NCBI GenBank assembly: GCA_964035015.1
Contig: OZ035997.1
Coordinates: 16,377,967-16,441,966 of the forward strand
Direction of reading: 5' to 3'
Length of the DNA: 64,000 nt
From: Corallium rubrum
Taxonomy: Eukaryota; Cnidaria; Anthozoa; Scleralcyonacea; Coralliidae
Numbering within the stretch: position 1 is the stretch's first letter; every line of letters begins with the position of its first letter. Positions 10,373-20,990 of this stretch are shown here, in pieces. The notes beneath the pieces are model-generated. The model was not told where the DNA came from and made no database searches. It saw only the letters and a program-made list of their open reading frames with translations. Position numbers and translations under genes: made by a program.

Positions 10373-11060
10373 TTGAATGGAATTCAGGGAAAATCTGAAC
10401 TTGATTCTAAGCGAATCAACATGCAAGTTAGTGCAGTTAACATGGTATCCCCATGCTACGACGTCAACGGTGCATTGGTTGTTGATCACTTGAACGTTTC
10501 ACAGAAGAAAGTCAACCTGGCTGCTGTAAAGTCCAAGTGGTCTCATCTGAAAGATTTGAATATACCAGAAGCAAATGGTTGTGAAGTCTCTGTGCTTATT
10601 GGTAGTGACTTTTTGGACATAATTCTTCCCATTGAAACGAGATTTGGTGCAAAGGGAACTCCAATTGGCATTCTTACCAAGCTTGGCTGGACGATAAGTG
10701 GTCCTCTTCCAGGTTATGTTCGAGACTCCGAAGGTACCTGCCATGCCCATGTTCTTTCACCTGACGAGGAGCTCCACAACAAAGTGAAAGCCTGGTGGCG
10801 CACAGAGGAGTTTGGTTGTAAATATGATGCAGATTCTCGACGGTCAGTTGAAGATGAGAAGGTTATGCACTTCTTGGATGAGACGACTCGGAAAATCGAC
10901 GGAAGGTATGAAGTTGGTCTCCTTTGGAAGGAAAAGAGTTCCGTTCTACAAGACAACCGACACGTCGCTGAACACCGATTAAAGTTGCTGGAGAAACGAT
11001 TACAACGAGACCCAGAGTTAGCAGAGACATACAAGAAAACGATTGAAAGAGCGAGCGGAA
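10373..11060 (+). pseudogene. BEL-2 retropepsin-like protease (DUF1758) and RT linker
   Basis: The open frame has HLKDLNIPEANG, VLIGSDFLDIIL and GILTKLGWTISGP, matching BEL aspartic protease C-terminal words. It then reads KVKAWWRTEEFG and the linker up to ETYKKTIE, where RT should start. The next codons switch to unrelated or integrase-proximal sequence, marking the internal deletion. The catalytic D-x-G lies upstream at about 10290, separated by a stop. Confidence 0.78.
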
Positions 11061-11067
11061 CGAGCCC

Positions 11068-12078
11068 TTGGTGTTGGTTGGGACACACAGAAAGATCAGT
11101 TCGTCTTCAAAGTTCGCTCAACCGAAGCCTCCGAAGATGGCTGGATTGCCTCGTGATCGCCTCTCAATTGCTCCACCATTTACCATAGTTGGAGTCGACT
11201 ATTTTGGCCCGATGGAAGTAAAATATATAAGAAAACGGATGAAGCGGTATGGATGTCTTTTCACCTGCCTCGTCACAAGAGCGATTCACCTAGAAGTGGC
11301 GTTTACCCTTGAGACGGACTCGTTTATTATGTGTCTACGAAGATTCATTGCACGAAGAGGTAACCCCAGTGTGATCCAATCGGATAATGGGACCAATTTC
11401 GTAGGTGCTGATCGTGAACTCCGAGAGTGTATCGATCAGTAGAATCAAGAGAAAATTGTCAACGAATTGAATCAAAGGGGAATCCAGTGGGTGTTTAATC
11501 CTCCAGCGGCTCCTCACATGGGAGGAGTTTGGGAAAGACTAGTGCGCTCATGTAAGAGAGCACTTAACGTGGTATTGAAGAAGCAAGTCTTGACAGGCGA
11601 AGTGTTGGCGACTACGATGGCTGAAGTAGAGTCCTTGGTAAATAGCCGACCTTTGACCGAGGTTAGTTCTGATGTGGATTGAATGGAAGCCCTTACTCCA
11701 AATCATTTCCTACTTGGACCGGCCAGCACAAACCTACCTCCTGGAGTATTTACAGACAAGGAAATATCAAGTCGAAAGCGATGGAGACAAGCCCAAGTGG
11801 TGACTACCCACATTTGGAATCGTTGGATTAAAGAATATTTACCCAGTCAGATCCAGAGAAAGAAGTGGCACAAGAATGCTCGCAATCTCAAAGTTGGTGA
11901 CTTAATCATTGTGGTGGATTACTCTGCTCCACGGGGTGCCTGGCCTCTGGGTAGAGTGACAAAGGTTTATCCTGGTTCAGATGATGTGGTTAGATCCGCC
12001 GAAGTGAAAACCAAATTCGGATTGATGAATCGAACCATGACGAAGTTCGCGCTTCTTGAAGAGTGTTCGTCGGTTTAA
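11068..12078 (+). pseudogene. BEL-2 integrase with two in-frame stops
   Basis: A single frame runs through TAG at 11440-11442 and TGA at 11680-11682 to the stop at 12076. The rve catalytic triad is visible: VDYFGP, SDNGTNF and GGVWERL. After it come VNSRPLTEV and EALTPNHFLLG, then a DUF5641-like C-terminus (RKKWHKNARNLKVGDLIIVV, PRGAWPLGRV). The N-terminal HHCC zinc domain is missing because of the deletion that removed RT and RNase H. Confidence 0.85.
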
Positions 12079-12132
12079 ACTCGAGCGATCACGGGGGGAG
12101 GGTGTTAGGACGCGCTCTGGTATCGAGGGTCC

Positions 12133-12802
12133 GGAAACGGTAATCGAACTAGGAACAATGCATGCCGTACAAGATATTAAAACCCAGAAAATCAATGGAC
12201 TTGTTATTTCACGCCATGATAACTTGGTGGAGATTCCACTTCCGAAAGCGTATTCCAGAGAACGTATCCCTGCCCACCGAGATCAAATTCTACAACCAGA
12301 AACAGCAGCGAATTGGAGTCATCTGCGTCATATTGCAAACAAGATACCTCCCTACCAGGATGACCTAGATGTCGGGCTCTTAATTGGCAATAATTGCGTA
12401 CAAGCTATCAAACCCCGCGACGTCATTCCGGGAAAATCGCAAGATCCATACGCAATCCGTACGGCATTGGAATGGGGTGTGATTGGTGCAACAAAGCACA
12501 AGGTTCTCGAACCTCGAAATAAGAGTACTGCGAACAGTCATCGAATAATCACTCGAGCCATTGCCTCTCAAGAAGTTCCAAATCTCAGTTTCATTCCTTA
12601 CAACTCAACGAAAGAAGTGTTAAATCCACTTTCAGTGAGAAGAATGTTCGGACAAGATTTCTCAGAAGGGAAGAAAGTCGACAAACCTCTATCGCAAGAG
12701 GACAAGCAATTTTTGAAGAAGACTGGAGATAGCATTCATCTCACCGAAGATGGCCATTATGAAATGCCACTCCCTTTCCGAGAAGATCATGTTGAATCAT
12801 GA
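12133..12802 (+). pseudogene. BEL-3 protease-region fragment
   Basis: The open frame reads VIELGTMHAVQDI, WSHLRHIANKIPPYQDD and LDVGLLIGNNCVQAIKPRDV, then ALEWGVIGATKH, matching the C-terminal half of the BEL retropepsin domain (DUF1758). The linker includes LSQEDKQFLKK and HYEMPLPFRE, the usual words just before RT. It stops at 12800-12802 through a local frameshift. The N-terminal half with the catalytic Asp is missing. Confidence 0.78.
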
Positions 12803-13340
12803 TCATCATACCATCCAACAGGAAACTCGCCGAATCTCATCTTGACCGTCCTCAAGAAACGATTTGCCAGGGACGCCCAATACAAGAGTGACTATGTCGC
12901 GTTTATCAACGATATGGTGCAAAGGGGCTACGCCGAGAAAGTCTGCAAGACCGAGGAAAAGGCATGGTACATCCTCACCATGGGGTGTATCACCCTAGGA
13001 AGCCTGCAAAGATAAGAGTAGTGTTTGATTGCTCAGCTGAATTCCAAGGAGAATCTTTAAATCGACATCTTCTCCAAGGACCTGATTTAACCAACACGCT
13101 TATTGGTGTCCTATCCCGATTTCGGCAAGAGAAGACTGCTTTTTTGTGTGACATTGAATCCGTGTTTCTTCAGGTGAGAGTGAGCGAAATACACCGCGAC
13201 TATCTACGTTTCTTACGGTGGGATCAAGGTGATGTTACCAAAGAACCACAAGAATACAGAATGAATGCATGTGCACTTGTTCGGAGCTACGTCATCCCCA
13301 GGATGCTCCAACTTGGCGTTGAAGACAACAGCAGAAGATA
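12803..13340 (+). pseudogene. BEL-3 reverse transcriptase, N-terminal half
   Basis: Successive frames give [17 protein letters not shown] and [11 protein letters not shown], then [20 protein letters not shown], then [16 protein letters not shown] and [13 protein letters not shown]. The last contains the first catalytic Asp of RT. At least two frameshifts (near 12835 and 12965) and another near 13262 break the frame. Sequence stops abruptly at 13340 at the LINE insertion. Confidence 0.78.
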
Positions 13341-13376
13341 GCTACAGAAATACAGTATATTGACCTTCTATATTCG

Positions 13377-14258
13377 ATGTCTACGTCTTCCGAAGACAAC
13401 ATATCCAAATCTGAACTTGTTGCCAACGATGGAGAAAATGTTTTACCAACAGCCGAGAAACTAAAACTTTCTTGGTCTGGAGACCTTCCTTCTCTAAAGG
13501 AGTTTATAGACAAGACTACAGATACCAATGGTGTCTGGAGTTCTCCTGGGGGGCGAAAGGAAGGCTTACAGCGATGGAAGCACAGCGATTGTGTGGTGGA
13601 AAAACAAAAAACACTTTCAAGTCAGTGGTATAGAAGCAGACGTTATCAAACGAAAGTTTTGTTCTATAATAATTGGCAGCGGTTCAAACAGCAACAACAA
13701 CATGGTCTCAGTTGAGGATGTTTATAAGTCAACAGAAAGATACAGCGACAGCGGTCCTACGGCTTCGTGTCAATGTAGATGCAAAGAGCTCGTGACTGAC
13801 TGTGAAGGAATCAAACTTGAAATGGTGATTAACGAGGCCAAATCAAACGCGGAAATCAAACGTAATACCCAAGCTATGAGAAACTACGGGACAAGTTGCA
13901 TAAGCTTGAAGACGAACAAAAAGCCCGAAATCAGCAATGCATGGAATCGGTTTTGAACTCGATTGAATTTGGAAAGATCTGCAAAGGTGGAGAGGCTACT
14001 ACCAAGAAAACCACCCATACTCTACCAAAAGATAACATAAACGAATTGCTAACGAATCTGGAAATTTATAAGAGGAGAGCTACCATATTTGAAGAAAAAT
14101 ACACAAGTCTACTTACATCCTTTAATAAAAAAGTAAAATCTGCGCAAGAACAAAGCATTGGTAAAAGAACTAACAATGTGAACCAATTCCCTGATCAGGC
14201 TGACCTACATGTTGATTCAAAAAGCAAACAAAAGAAAGAACGTCGTAAACGTATATAA
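13377..14258 (+). pseudogene. LINE ORF1-like region
   Basis: Overlapping frames carry an acidic start (STSSEDNISKSELV), a small Cys cluster (CQCRCKELVTDCEGIKLEM at about 13770-13820) and a charged, helix-rich stretch with RRATIFEEKYTSLL near 14075. The tail is lysine and arginine rich. This fits the nucleic-acid-binding ORF1 of CR1/L2 LINEs, but I do not recognise a specific domain. Frames change near 13700 and 13890. Confidence 0.5.
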
Positions 14259-14412
14259 CGATGCTACGAACAACCCCTACTCATTTCGAAATCAATTACA
14301 AGAATGCAGAAATAAACACAACAACACCATCAGTAAGACGAGAATCAACGCGCGGCTACGAGATTATTAAGATAAACACGTTGAAACTTACACGAAATTA
14401 CAACCAAGACCA

Positions 14413-15657
14413 ATGGAAAAGAAGAGCACTATGTCAAAGACAAAGCTCTCAAACAAAGTGCCTTCGAACAAAACTTTACCCCGCTGTCAACCAAGCAACG
14501 TAACGAGACAATCGACCAAAATAAACAATGATCGGTACCCAAGGAATGGATGTGGGTTTAGCGAGCAGCCCTCCTCGGTATGTAGACTAGACACAAGCAT
14601 CAATCGACTGGAAGAGATACCTCGAGTTCGTTCGCCACGTCACGAAAAACATGCAGAGCAAACCAACAGCAACAACTCTCCAGAAATTTGTTATCGAAAT
14701 CATATCCCCACTATCATTAGTGTCAGAAGGAAGAGAAAGTATTGTAGATCAACGATGAAAACCAATATAGCACATAATTGTATCAAAATTAAGATTAATC
14801 AACCGTCTGAAAGCACTTCAGTCCCGTCCTTCTTTTTATCTAACGTATGCCATATAACCAATAAGGTTGACGAACTAACTGCAGTTGTATCGATCGATGA
14901 CCCATCAGTGGTTATGGTAACAGAGTCATGGCTAAGTGCGGAAGTTCCTGATCTTTCGGTTAAGGTCGGTGACAAATATAACATGTTTCGGCATGATAGA
15001 CATTCTCCTGGTGGTGGTGTGATTGCTTATGTTAATAAAAGTTTATCGGTGGAGCGTATGGTCGACCTGGAAGAAGAAAACAAAGAAGTGATTTGGTTGT
15101 TGCTTAAGCCACATAGGACTCCCAGACCCTACAGTGCGATCATTGTTGCTGTTGTCTACTACCCTCCTGGTCAAACTGCCCAACAAGCAGCCGAAATGAA
15201 CGAATACCTGACAAATTGTATAGACAGTCTCCAGCACGAACGTCCTTCATCTTGGATTGTAATAACCAGCGACTTCAATCAGCTAAAATTAAACAGGCTG
15301 TGCAATAGATTTAATTTAAGAAAATGTGTAACTAAACCGACTAGAGGCCGTAACATTCTCGACCAAATTCTTACAAATATGGTAAATCTTTTCGACACTG
15401 TCTGTCACCTACCCCCAATCGGCCGCTCTGATCATCAATGCCTTTTCATTAAGCCCGTTAAACGACAGGAAAATCCGTCCATGTCAAAGAAAATTAGAGT
15501 AATGAAAACAGCAAATCTAAATAATTTGTCTCTGAAAATGGCTACAGAAGATTGGAATGCCGTATATTCAGCACAGGACATCGATCAGAAAGTACAAGTT
15601 TTCAACTCCATACTTTTAATCAAGCGAAATGGTATAAATCTATGTATGTTTTGGTGA
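14413..15657 (+). pseudogene. LINE APE-type endonuclease
   Basis: A 414-codon frame starts with a basic region of no clear homology. From about 14818 it matches the exonuclease-endonuclease-phosphatase fold that nicks target DNA: VVMVTESWLS holds the catalytic Glu, VVYYPPG follows, ITSDFNQL holds an altered GDFN box (S for G), and GRSDHQCLF holds the terminal SDH motif. It ends by frameshift at 15657. The RT follows in other frames. Confidence 0.8.
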
Positions 15658-17401
15658 GTGCTGGAAAAGAAACCAATACCCAATCGTCAAATGGTTCTTC
15701 CAACCAAGACTTATCAGAGCTAGCTGAGAATCTTCAGACAGTTACCAAACCATGGACAGACCGTAACATGGACACTGTCTCTGAAATAAATTAAGTTGTC
15801 AACCTACTTAAACATAATGATCCACCCATACCTTCCATTGGTCAAGTCAAATCAGCTTTAAAGCACTTGAAACCAAAGAAGGCAACAGATGTAGACAAGA
15901 TACCTGCATGGCTGCTCAAACAGTACTGCGAAGATTTAGCTCCTGTGATCTGTAACATTGTGGTTTGTAGCATAAATCAATCTAAATACCCATCACTCTA
16001 TAAACATGCTTTGATCTCTCCCGTACCTAAGGTTTAACCACCGAAAGATATCGATAATGACTTTAGACAGATTTCAGTTCTCCCCTGAACTTGCCAAGAT
16101 CCTTGAAAAGATTCAACTTCAGCTGAACATCAAAGATTTAAAAATCAAGGGCAATCAGCATGCGTTTACACGACATCGTAGCACTGTTTCTGCTTTAATA
16201 TCAACCACTTAAAACTGGTTCAACGCTACTGATAATTCAAATACTGGAAAAATGGGGGTGCACGCAGTTTTCATTGACTTTCGTAAGGTCTTTGATCTTG
16301 TAGATCACAATATTCTTTTACAAAAACTGGCAGCTATGAACATTAACAAACCATTTTGGATGTGGATTAGAAGTTTTCTTACTGGAAGAGTTCAACAAGT
16401 AAATCTCTGTGGTACTCGATCCTCTGTATCACCGTGCCAAGCTGGTGTTCCACAAGGCTCAGTAATCTCCCCTATTTTATTTAATGTATATATTGATGAC
16501 CTGGAGGACGCCTTACCAGCACACTTAAATGTGAGCACCCATAAATACGCGGACGACTGCACACAGTATGAAGTAGTTGGAAGGGATACTTGCAGTAATT
16601 TACAGCAATCTATTAATGCAGTAAATAACTGGGCTGATTCAAATAAAATGGTACTAAATTCCACTAAAACCAAGGACATGTGGATTTCCTTCACTGACTC
16701 TATACCCGAACCACCACGCCTTTGTATCGGAGGTAAGCTGGTAGAAAGGGTCAGTGCCTTCAAATTACTTGGAGTGTGGTACCAAAACAATTTAAAATGG
16801 AACATTCATATTGAAGAAATCACGCGAAAGGCAAATAAACGTTTGTATCATCTTAGAGAATATAGAAAATCTCATTTACCGATAGAAGTTGGTATCACTA
16901 CCTACGAAACCAAAATAAGACCGATTCTCGAGTATGTATGTATCTCCTGCGTGGGCTGGACCCCCCAGTTACCTTCAAAATGAAATCGAGCGAGTGCAAT
17001 CTAGGAGCTTACGAATTCTTGGATTGGAGAAAGATTATTTAGCACCGTTGGCTGATAGAAGGGAGGAAGCTACTGGTCGCGAAATATTAAGGTTTAGAAA
17101 TGAGCCACATCATCCCTGCCATAATCTCTTACCAGAATTAATTAACCACCAATACAATCTTAGAGGCATTAACCGGACACGAAACGTATCTTTCTTTTCG
17201 GGAACTGAGAGACATAAATTATCTTTTTCAGCGAGAGCTTGTAAATATTTTAATACCTTTAATATTTTAACATTTTACTCCGCACTTTTAATCTTAGAAC
17301 TCTATACCGTACTGTATTCAATCCTTTTAACTCATACTTTTTTAAGCATATATTGTAAATCCATTGTATACTTTTTAATCTTAAGATGGATAATTACATA
17401 A
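15658..17401 (+). pseudogene. LINE reverse transcriptase
   Basis: From about 15800, broken frames give SALKHLKPKKATDVDKIPAW and ALISPVPKV. After several stops, a 243-codon frame (16252-16983) covers RT motifs: VFIDFRKVFDLVDHNILL, AGVPQGSVISPILFNVYIDD and YADDCTQY (the catalytic YADD), then KLLGVWYQNNLKW. A final frame to 17401 carries SRSLRILGLEKDYL, FFSGTERHKLSFSARA and the tail. Stops at about 15793, 16036 and 16210 and a shift near 16980 make it inactive. Confidence 0.82.
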
Positions 17402-17414
17402 ATTATTGAAGATA

Positions 17415-17734
17415 ATAAAGATGAATTTGGATCAGAAGCAGCCGTCTTCCTCAAGAACGATTTCTATGTTGACGACGGTTTGAAATCTGTCAAAACAAAC
17501 GACGAAGCCATCGAGCTTATCAAGAACAGCAAAGAAATGTGCAGAAAGGGTGGATTCCATCTCCACAAATTCGTGTCAAACCAGAAAGAGGTTATTGAAT
17601 CAATACCTGTAGAAGATCGTGCCAAAGAAATTAAAGAGTTGGATCTCGATCATGATGTCCTCCCAATCGAACGGGTACTTGGCGTGCACTGGTGCGTTGG
17701 GACGGATTCGTTTCAATTTCAAATTATACGTTGA
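17415..17734 (+). pseudogene. BEL-3 reverse transcriptase, C-terminal half
   Basis: It resumes after the LINE with KDEFGSEAAVFLKNDFYVDD, which holds the catalytic YVDD box, followed by SNQKEVIESIP and LPIERVLGVHW. The frame shifts near 17700 into the RNase H region. Confidence 0.82.
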
Positions 17735-18507
17735 AGGACAGGCCTCTAACAAGACGCGGTGTTCTCGCCACGGTGAGTTCAATCTACGACCCGCTTGGAT
17801 TCGTCGCGCCCATCCTGCTGACTGGAAAGAAAATTCTTCAGAGTCTGTGTAAAGATAACGCCGATTGGGATGACTCTTTACCCAAGCAACTGAGAGCCAA
17901 ATGGGGAAAATGGAGAGCTGATATCCATCTTCTCGAAGGAATGAAGATACCGAGATGCTGCAAGCCAAAGGATTTCGGCGATCTGAAAGAAGTGAAATTA
18001 CATCATTTCTCCGACGCGAGCACCGAAGGATATGGACAATGCTCGTACTTGAGACTAGTGGACGATAAGAATCAAATCCATTGTTCGCTGGTTATGGGAA
18101 AGGCTCGTGTGACACCGTTAAAGCAAGTATCTATTCCTAGACTAGAACTAACTGCTGTCTGCTGCTCTTGTCTCTGTTAAAGTCAGTGCGATGTTTCAAA
18201 ACGAACTTGACTACAGCAAAGTTAAGGAAGTTTTCTGGACCGACGCAAGGTCGTGTTGGGATACATCAACAATGACGCACGCCGCTTTCACGTCTTCGTC
18301 GCGAATCGCGTACAGCAGATTAGAGAGCATACATCTCCAAATCAATGGAATTACGTCGAGTCCAAGCTCAACCCAGCTGATGATGCTTCTCGTGGACCGA
18401 AGGCAAGCGAACTTATCACGGACTCCAGATGGATCAGCGGACCCACGTTTCTACAAGAGCCATGCATGAAGACTGGAACGAATTTGGTCAGTCAAGTGAA
18501 GGAATAA
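17692..18507 (+). pseudogene. BEL-3 RNase H/A17 region
   Basis: The frame 17692-18180 reads VLATVSSIYDPLGFVAPILL, KLHHFSDASTEGYGQCSYL (an RNase H catalytic Asp in FSDAS) and ARVTPLKQVSIPRLELTAV. A frameshift near 18175 leads to 18191-18507 with VFVANRVQQIRE, NPADDASRG and WISGPTFL. This is the BEL/Pao RNase H layout, broken at two places. Confidence 0.8.
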
Positions 18508-18550
18508 GTCTCCTACCGGTGATAAAGAAGTAAGAAAGACTTCCACGTTT

Positions 18551-20191
18551 GTGGCAACAGTCGCGGCAACTCCAAGCCTGTTGCAGCGATTAGAGTGTTT
18601 CTCCAACTGGCACCGCGCCAAAAGAGCCCTCGCCGTTTGTCTTCGCCATCGCGAAATTCTACTAACAAGAATCCGAAAGAGAAAATTGCTCGATGCCCTA
18701 GAATCTAGTGACGTCAACCAGAAATTCCGATCTGTGACGGTCGAGGAAATGAGAATGGCCGAACAAGAAATAATCAAAATGGCACAGAATGAAGCATTTA
18801 GTAAAGAATTAGAGATCCTGAAAGGGCTCAAATCAGACAAGGAAGTTCAAGATCGCAAAGAGATCAGACGCAGAAACCAAACAATGAGAAAAACAAGCAC
18901 TCTACTTCGACTGGATCCTTTCCTCGATGAAAATGGTATAATGAGAGTTGGCCGAAGAATTAGAAGAGCAAGTATCAGCGAAGAAGTAAAACATCCAGTG
19001 GTTTTACCAAGAAAGGGCCATACCTCGGAACTTGTGATAAGGTACTTTCACGAAAGAATCGAACATCAAGGAAGAAGGTTTACTCTTAATGAAATCCGCT
19101 CGTCAGGATACTGGATAATTGGTTGCAGCTCAGCGGTGGCCAGCCTCATTAAGAAATGCGTTAAATGCCAGAGATTACGAGCTTCTGTTCAAACGCAGAA
19201 AATGGCCGATTTTCCCAAGGAAAGATTTGAAGCTCTACCTCCCTTCACTTACAGCGCCGTTGACTACTTTGGACCGTGGTGTATAAAGCAAGGTCGAAAG
19301 GAAGTCAAGAGATATGGCGTGCTCTTCACATGCATGTCATCCAGAGCAATTCATTTAGAAGTCTCACAGACCTTAGAGACCTACTCGTTCATCAATGCGT
19401 TTCGACGGTTCGTTTGCAGACGTGGTCCTGTTCGACAACTCCGATGCGATAGAGGTACTAACTTCGTGGGTGCTAGTGGAGAACTGCAGAATAGCCTTCG
19501 CGAAATGGATGCTAAGAAAGTAGAAGCCGAACTACTTAAGGAGAACTGCGACTGGGTCGAATTTAAATTCAACGTTCCCGCCGCTTGGGAAAGACAGATA
19601 AGAACAGTTCGTAGTGTTCTAGCCGCACTCTTGGATAAGAATGGTACCCAACTGAATGATGAATCGTTATGTACATTCATGTGTGAGGCTGAGGCGGTCG
19701 TAAATAGTCGCCCCCTTACTGCTGACAACCTGGCTGCTCCTGACTCTCTAGAAGCACTGACGCCAAACCATCTCCTTACTATGAAAACCAAAGTAGTTCT
19801 ACCACCACCTGGAGTGTTTCAGACAGCCGATAAGTATCTTCGCAAGCATTGGAGACGTGTCCAACATCTCGCCAACGAGTTTTGGACGCGATGGAGAAAG
19901 GAATTCGTACACTCCCTACAAGAACGACAGAAATGGCTGCGACCACGAAGAAATTTTGAAGTTGACGACATTGTAATTATCACAGATGAAAACACACCAC
20001 GCAACCGCTGGTCACTGGCCCACATAACGGAATCCTACATGGATGGAGACAGCTTGGTACGCAAGGTGAAGCTCGTGGTTGGAGATCCGCACCTCACAGA
20101 TCATGGAAAAAGAACCAAACTGCCAAAGCGATGTCTATACTTGAACGTCCAATTCATAAACTTGTACTTGTTATTACCACACGAGGAATGA
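18551..20191 (+). CDS. BEL-3 integrase, long open frame with small deletion
   Basis: A frame of 546 codons survives. Residues about 1-130 are the charged pre-integrase region. The HHCC zinc domain lies near residues 155-215 (YFHERIEHQGRR and CVKCQRL). The rve core shows VDYFGP, then CDRGTNFVGA, then AAWERQIRTVR, so all three acidic residues remain. The usual HMGG stretch before WER is missing: the frame reads NVPAAWERQ where relatives have about six more residues, so a short in-frame deletion is likely. VNSRPLTAD, ALTPNHLL and a DUF5641-like C-terminus (RRNFEVDDIVII, NRWSLAHI) complete it. The first ATG may not be the true start, since this was part of a polyprotein. Confidence 0.82.
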   Translation: MATVAATPSLLQRLECFSNWHRAKRALAVCLRHREILLTRIRKRKLLDALESSDVNQKFRSVTVEEMRMAEQEIIKMAQNEAFSKELEILKGLKSDKEVQDRKEIRRRNQTMRKTSTLLRLDPFLDENGIMRVGRRIRRASISEEVKHPVVLPRKGHTSELVIRYFHERIEHQGRRFTLNEIRSSGYWIIGCSSAVASLIKKCVKCQRLRASVQTQKMADFPKERFEALPPFTYSAVDYFGPWCIKQGRKEVKRYGVLFTCMSSRAIHLEVSQTLETYSFINAFRRFVCRRGPVRQLRCDRGTNFVGASGELQNSLREMDAKKVEAELLKENCDWVEFKFNVPAAWERQIRTVRSVLAALLDKNGTQLNDESLCTFMCEAEAVVNSRPLTADNLAAPDSLEALTPNHLLTMKTKVVLPPPGVFQTADKYLRKHWRRVQHLANEFWTRWRKEFVHSLQERQKWLRPRRNFEVDDIVIITDENTPRNRWSLAHITESYMDGDSLVRKVKLVVGDPHLTDHGKRTKLPKRCLYLNVQFINLYLLLPHEE

Positions 20192-20307
20192 CCGGGAGTC
20201 CCCGACGAGGAGCCTTCTAGTTGGTTATAAACCTTTTCTGTTAAAACATAACTAGTTTAAACCTCTTCTATAGTGTAAGTAAATTTCACTGAAATTTAGG
20301 GGAGCCA

Positions 20308-20561
20308 TGTAACTGCCTCGGACAGTACAGACATGGAGGCCTGGTAGCTAGATTAGGGGGGGGGGGGGGGCGGCCAAAATATTTTTATGAAGGATTTTGT
20401 TGTGTTCTCTTCTGTTTTACACGAGGTTCTATTCGGTTTTGGGCAAGTTAGCAATCCCGAACCGTTGTTTACCGAAAATTTAACCCATTTGTGAACTAAG
20501 GAAATAAAGATCGAGTATAAACAATCTGGTTTGTTATTTGTCCATTGGAGCAACAACTACA
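20308..20561 (+). repeat. BEL-3 3' LTR
   Basis: It begins TGTAACTGCCTCGG right after a purine tract (AAATTTAGGGGAGCCA) and ends CAACAACTACA, with AATAAA near 20503. A 14-G homopolymer sits at about 20356-20370. No second LTR exists in the window for this element, so the borders rest on the TG...CA ends and position. Confidence 0.6.
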
Positions 20562-20990
20562 AGGGCCTTCGCTCGAAACGTTAGACTCCTACGTTCTCTG
20601 TTTCGGCAGTATATCTACCTTACTATACAGGGTGTATCAAAAAAAAGGCTACCCTTAGAAAATATAATTAACATTCTTTTCAAATAACCTATTGTATATT
20701 GACAGCCCTGGACACCTCTGAAGTCACGGATGCGTAAAAAACAAATGGTCGTATACACCTGGGAAATTACGATAACTTCTAAACGTATGAAGGAGCATAA
20801 CTGAAATAAAAATGTTAATTATATTCATATCAGTTCGATTAAAAATGGTTCAACTGACCACAGGGCTGTCAATATACAATAGGTTATTTGAAAAGAATGT
20901 TAATTATATTTTCTAAGGGTAGCCTTTTTTTTGATACACCCTGTATATTCCGATTGTAGTAACTACAGTGTATCACTGTTATTTTCAAGG
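20562..20990 (+). repeat. Penelope-like tail repeat, copy A, split by a MITE
   Basis: 20562-20627 matches 23028-23095 over about 66 bp (AGGGCCTTCGCTCGAAACG, then GTTTCGGCAGTATATCTA). After the MITE at 20628-20943 the match resumes as TTCCGATTGTAGTAACTACAG. BEL-3 inserted into this repeat at its 5' side. See copy B for the hammerhead-like core. Confidence 0.6.
20628..20943. mobile_element. mariner/Tc1-type MITE
   Basis: 316 bp with about 80-bp nearly perfect terminal inverted repeats starting CAGGGTGTATCAAAAAAAAG, flanked by TA at 20626-20627 and 20944-20945. It has no coding capacity. The CAGGGTGT termini and TA duplication point to the mariner/Tc1 superfamily. Confidence 0.85.

Larger units (their letters stand above)
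8063..12115 (+). mobile_element. BEL-2: BEL/Pao element lacking RT and RNase H
   Basis: The order on the plus strand is LTR (about 8063-8254), gag (8301-9779 and its broken continuation), DUF1758-type protease (10373-11060), then directly integrase (11068-12078). The whole RT/RNase H block is missing: protease-linker sequence ending ETYKKTIE is followed within a few codons by the integrase core. A purine tract (CACGGGGGGAGGG) precedes TGTTAGGACGCGCTC at 12102, which matches the start of the 5' LTR (TGTTCGGACGCGCTC). The 3' LTR is cut off after about 15 bp, where BEL-3 sequence begins. Confidence 0.82.
13341..17407 (+). mobile_element. LINE-1st: CR1/L2-like LINE nested in BEL-3
   Basis: About 4.07 kb flanked by direct repeats GAAGATA (13334-13340 and 17408-17414). 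It contains an ORF1-like region, an APE-type endonuclease and an RT, all broken by stops and frameshifts. It lacks a long poly(A) and ends TAATTACATAAATTATT. The clade is inferred from domain order and RT words (TDVDKIPAWLLKQY, GVPQGSVISPILF). It is not an LTR element. Confidence 0.82.
12120..20561 (+). mobile_element. BEL-3: 5'-truncated BEL/Pao element split by a LINE
   Basis: It begins inside the protease region, fused to the stub of the BEL-2 3' LTR, and ends with a 3' LTR at 20308-20561. The order is protease, RT first half (to 13340), LINE insertion (13341-17407), RT second half, RNase H, integrase. Removing the LINE and one copy of the 7-bp GAAGATA duplication joins the two RT halves in frame as TAEDNKDEFG. 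The 5' LTR and gag are absent, so the BEL-2/BEL-3 junction near 12115 looks like a deletion between two neighbouring, same-orientation insertions. Confidence 0.83.

Noticed and set aside
18551..20191. Host-adopted integrase gene
   Set aside because: The frame is long, but it is embedded in BEL-3 with degraded RT and RNase H, and it lacks residues before the catalytic Glu. Chance survival is the simpler reading.
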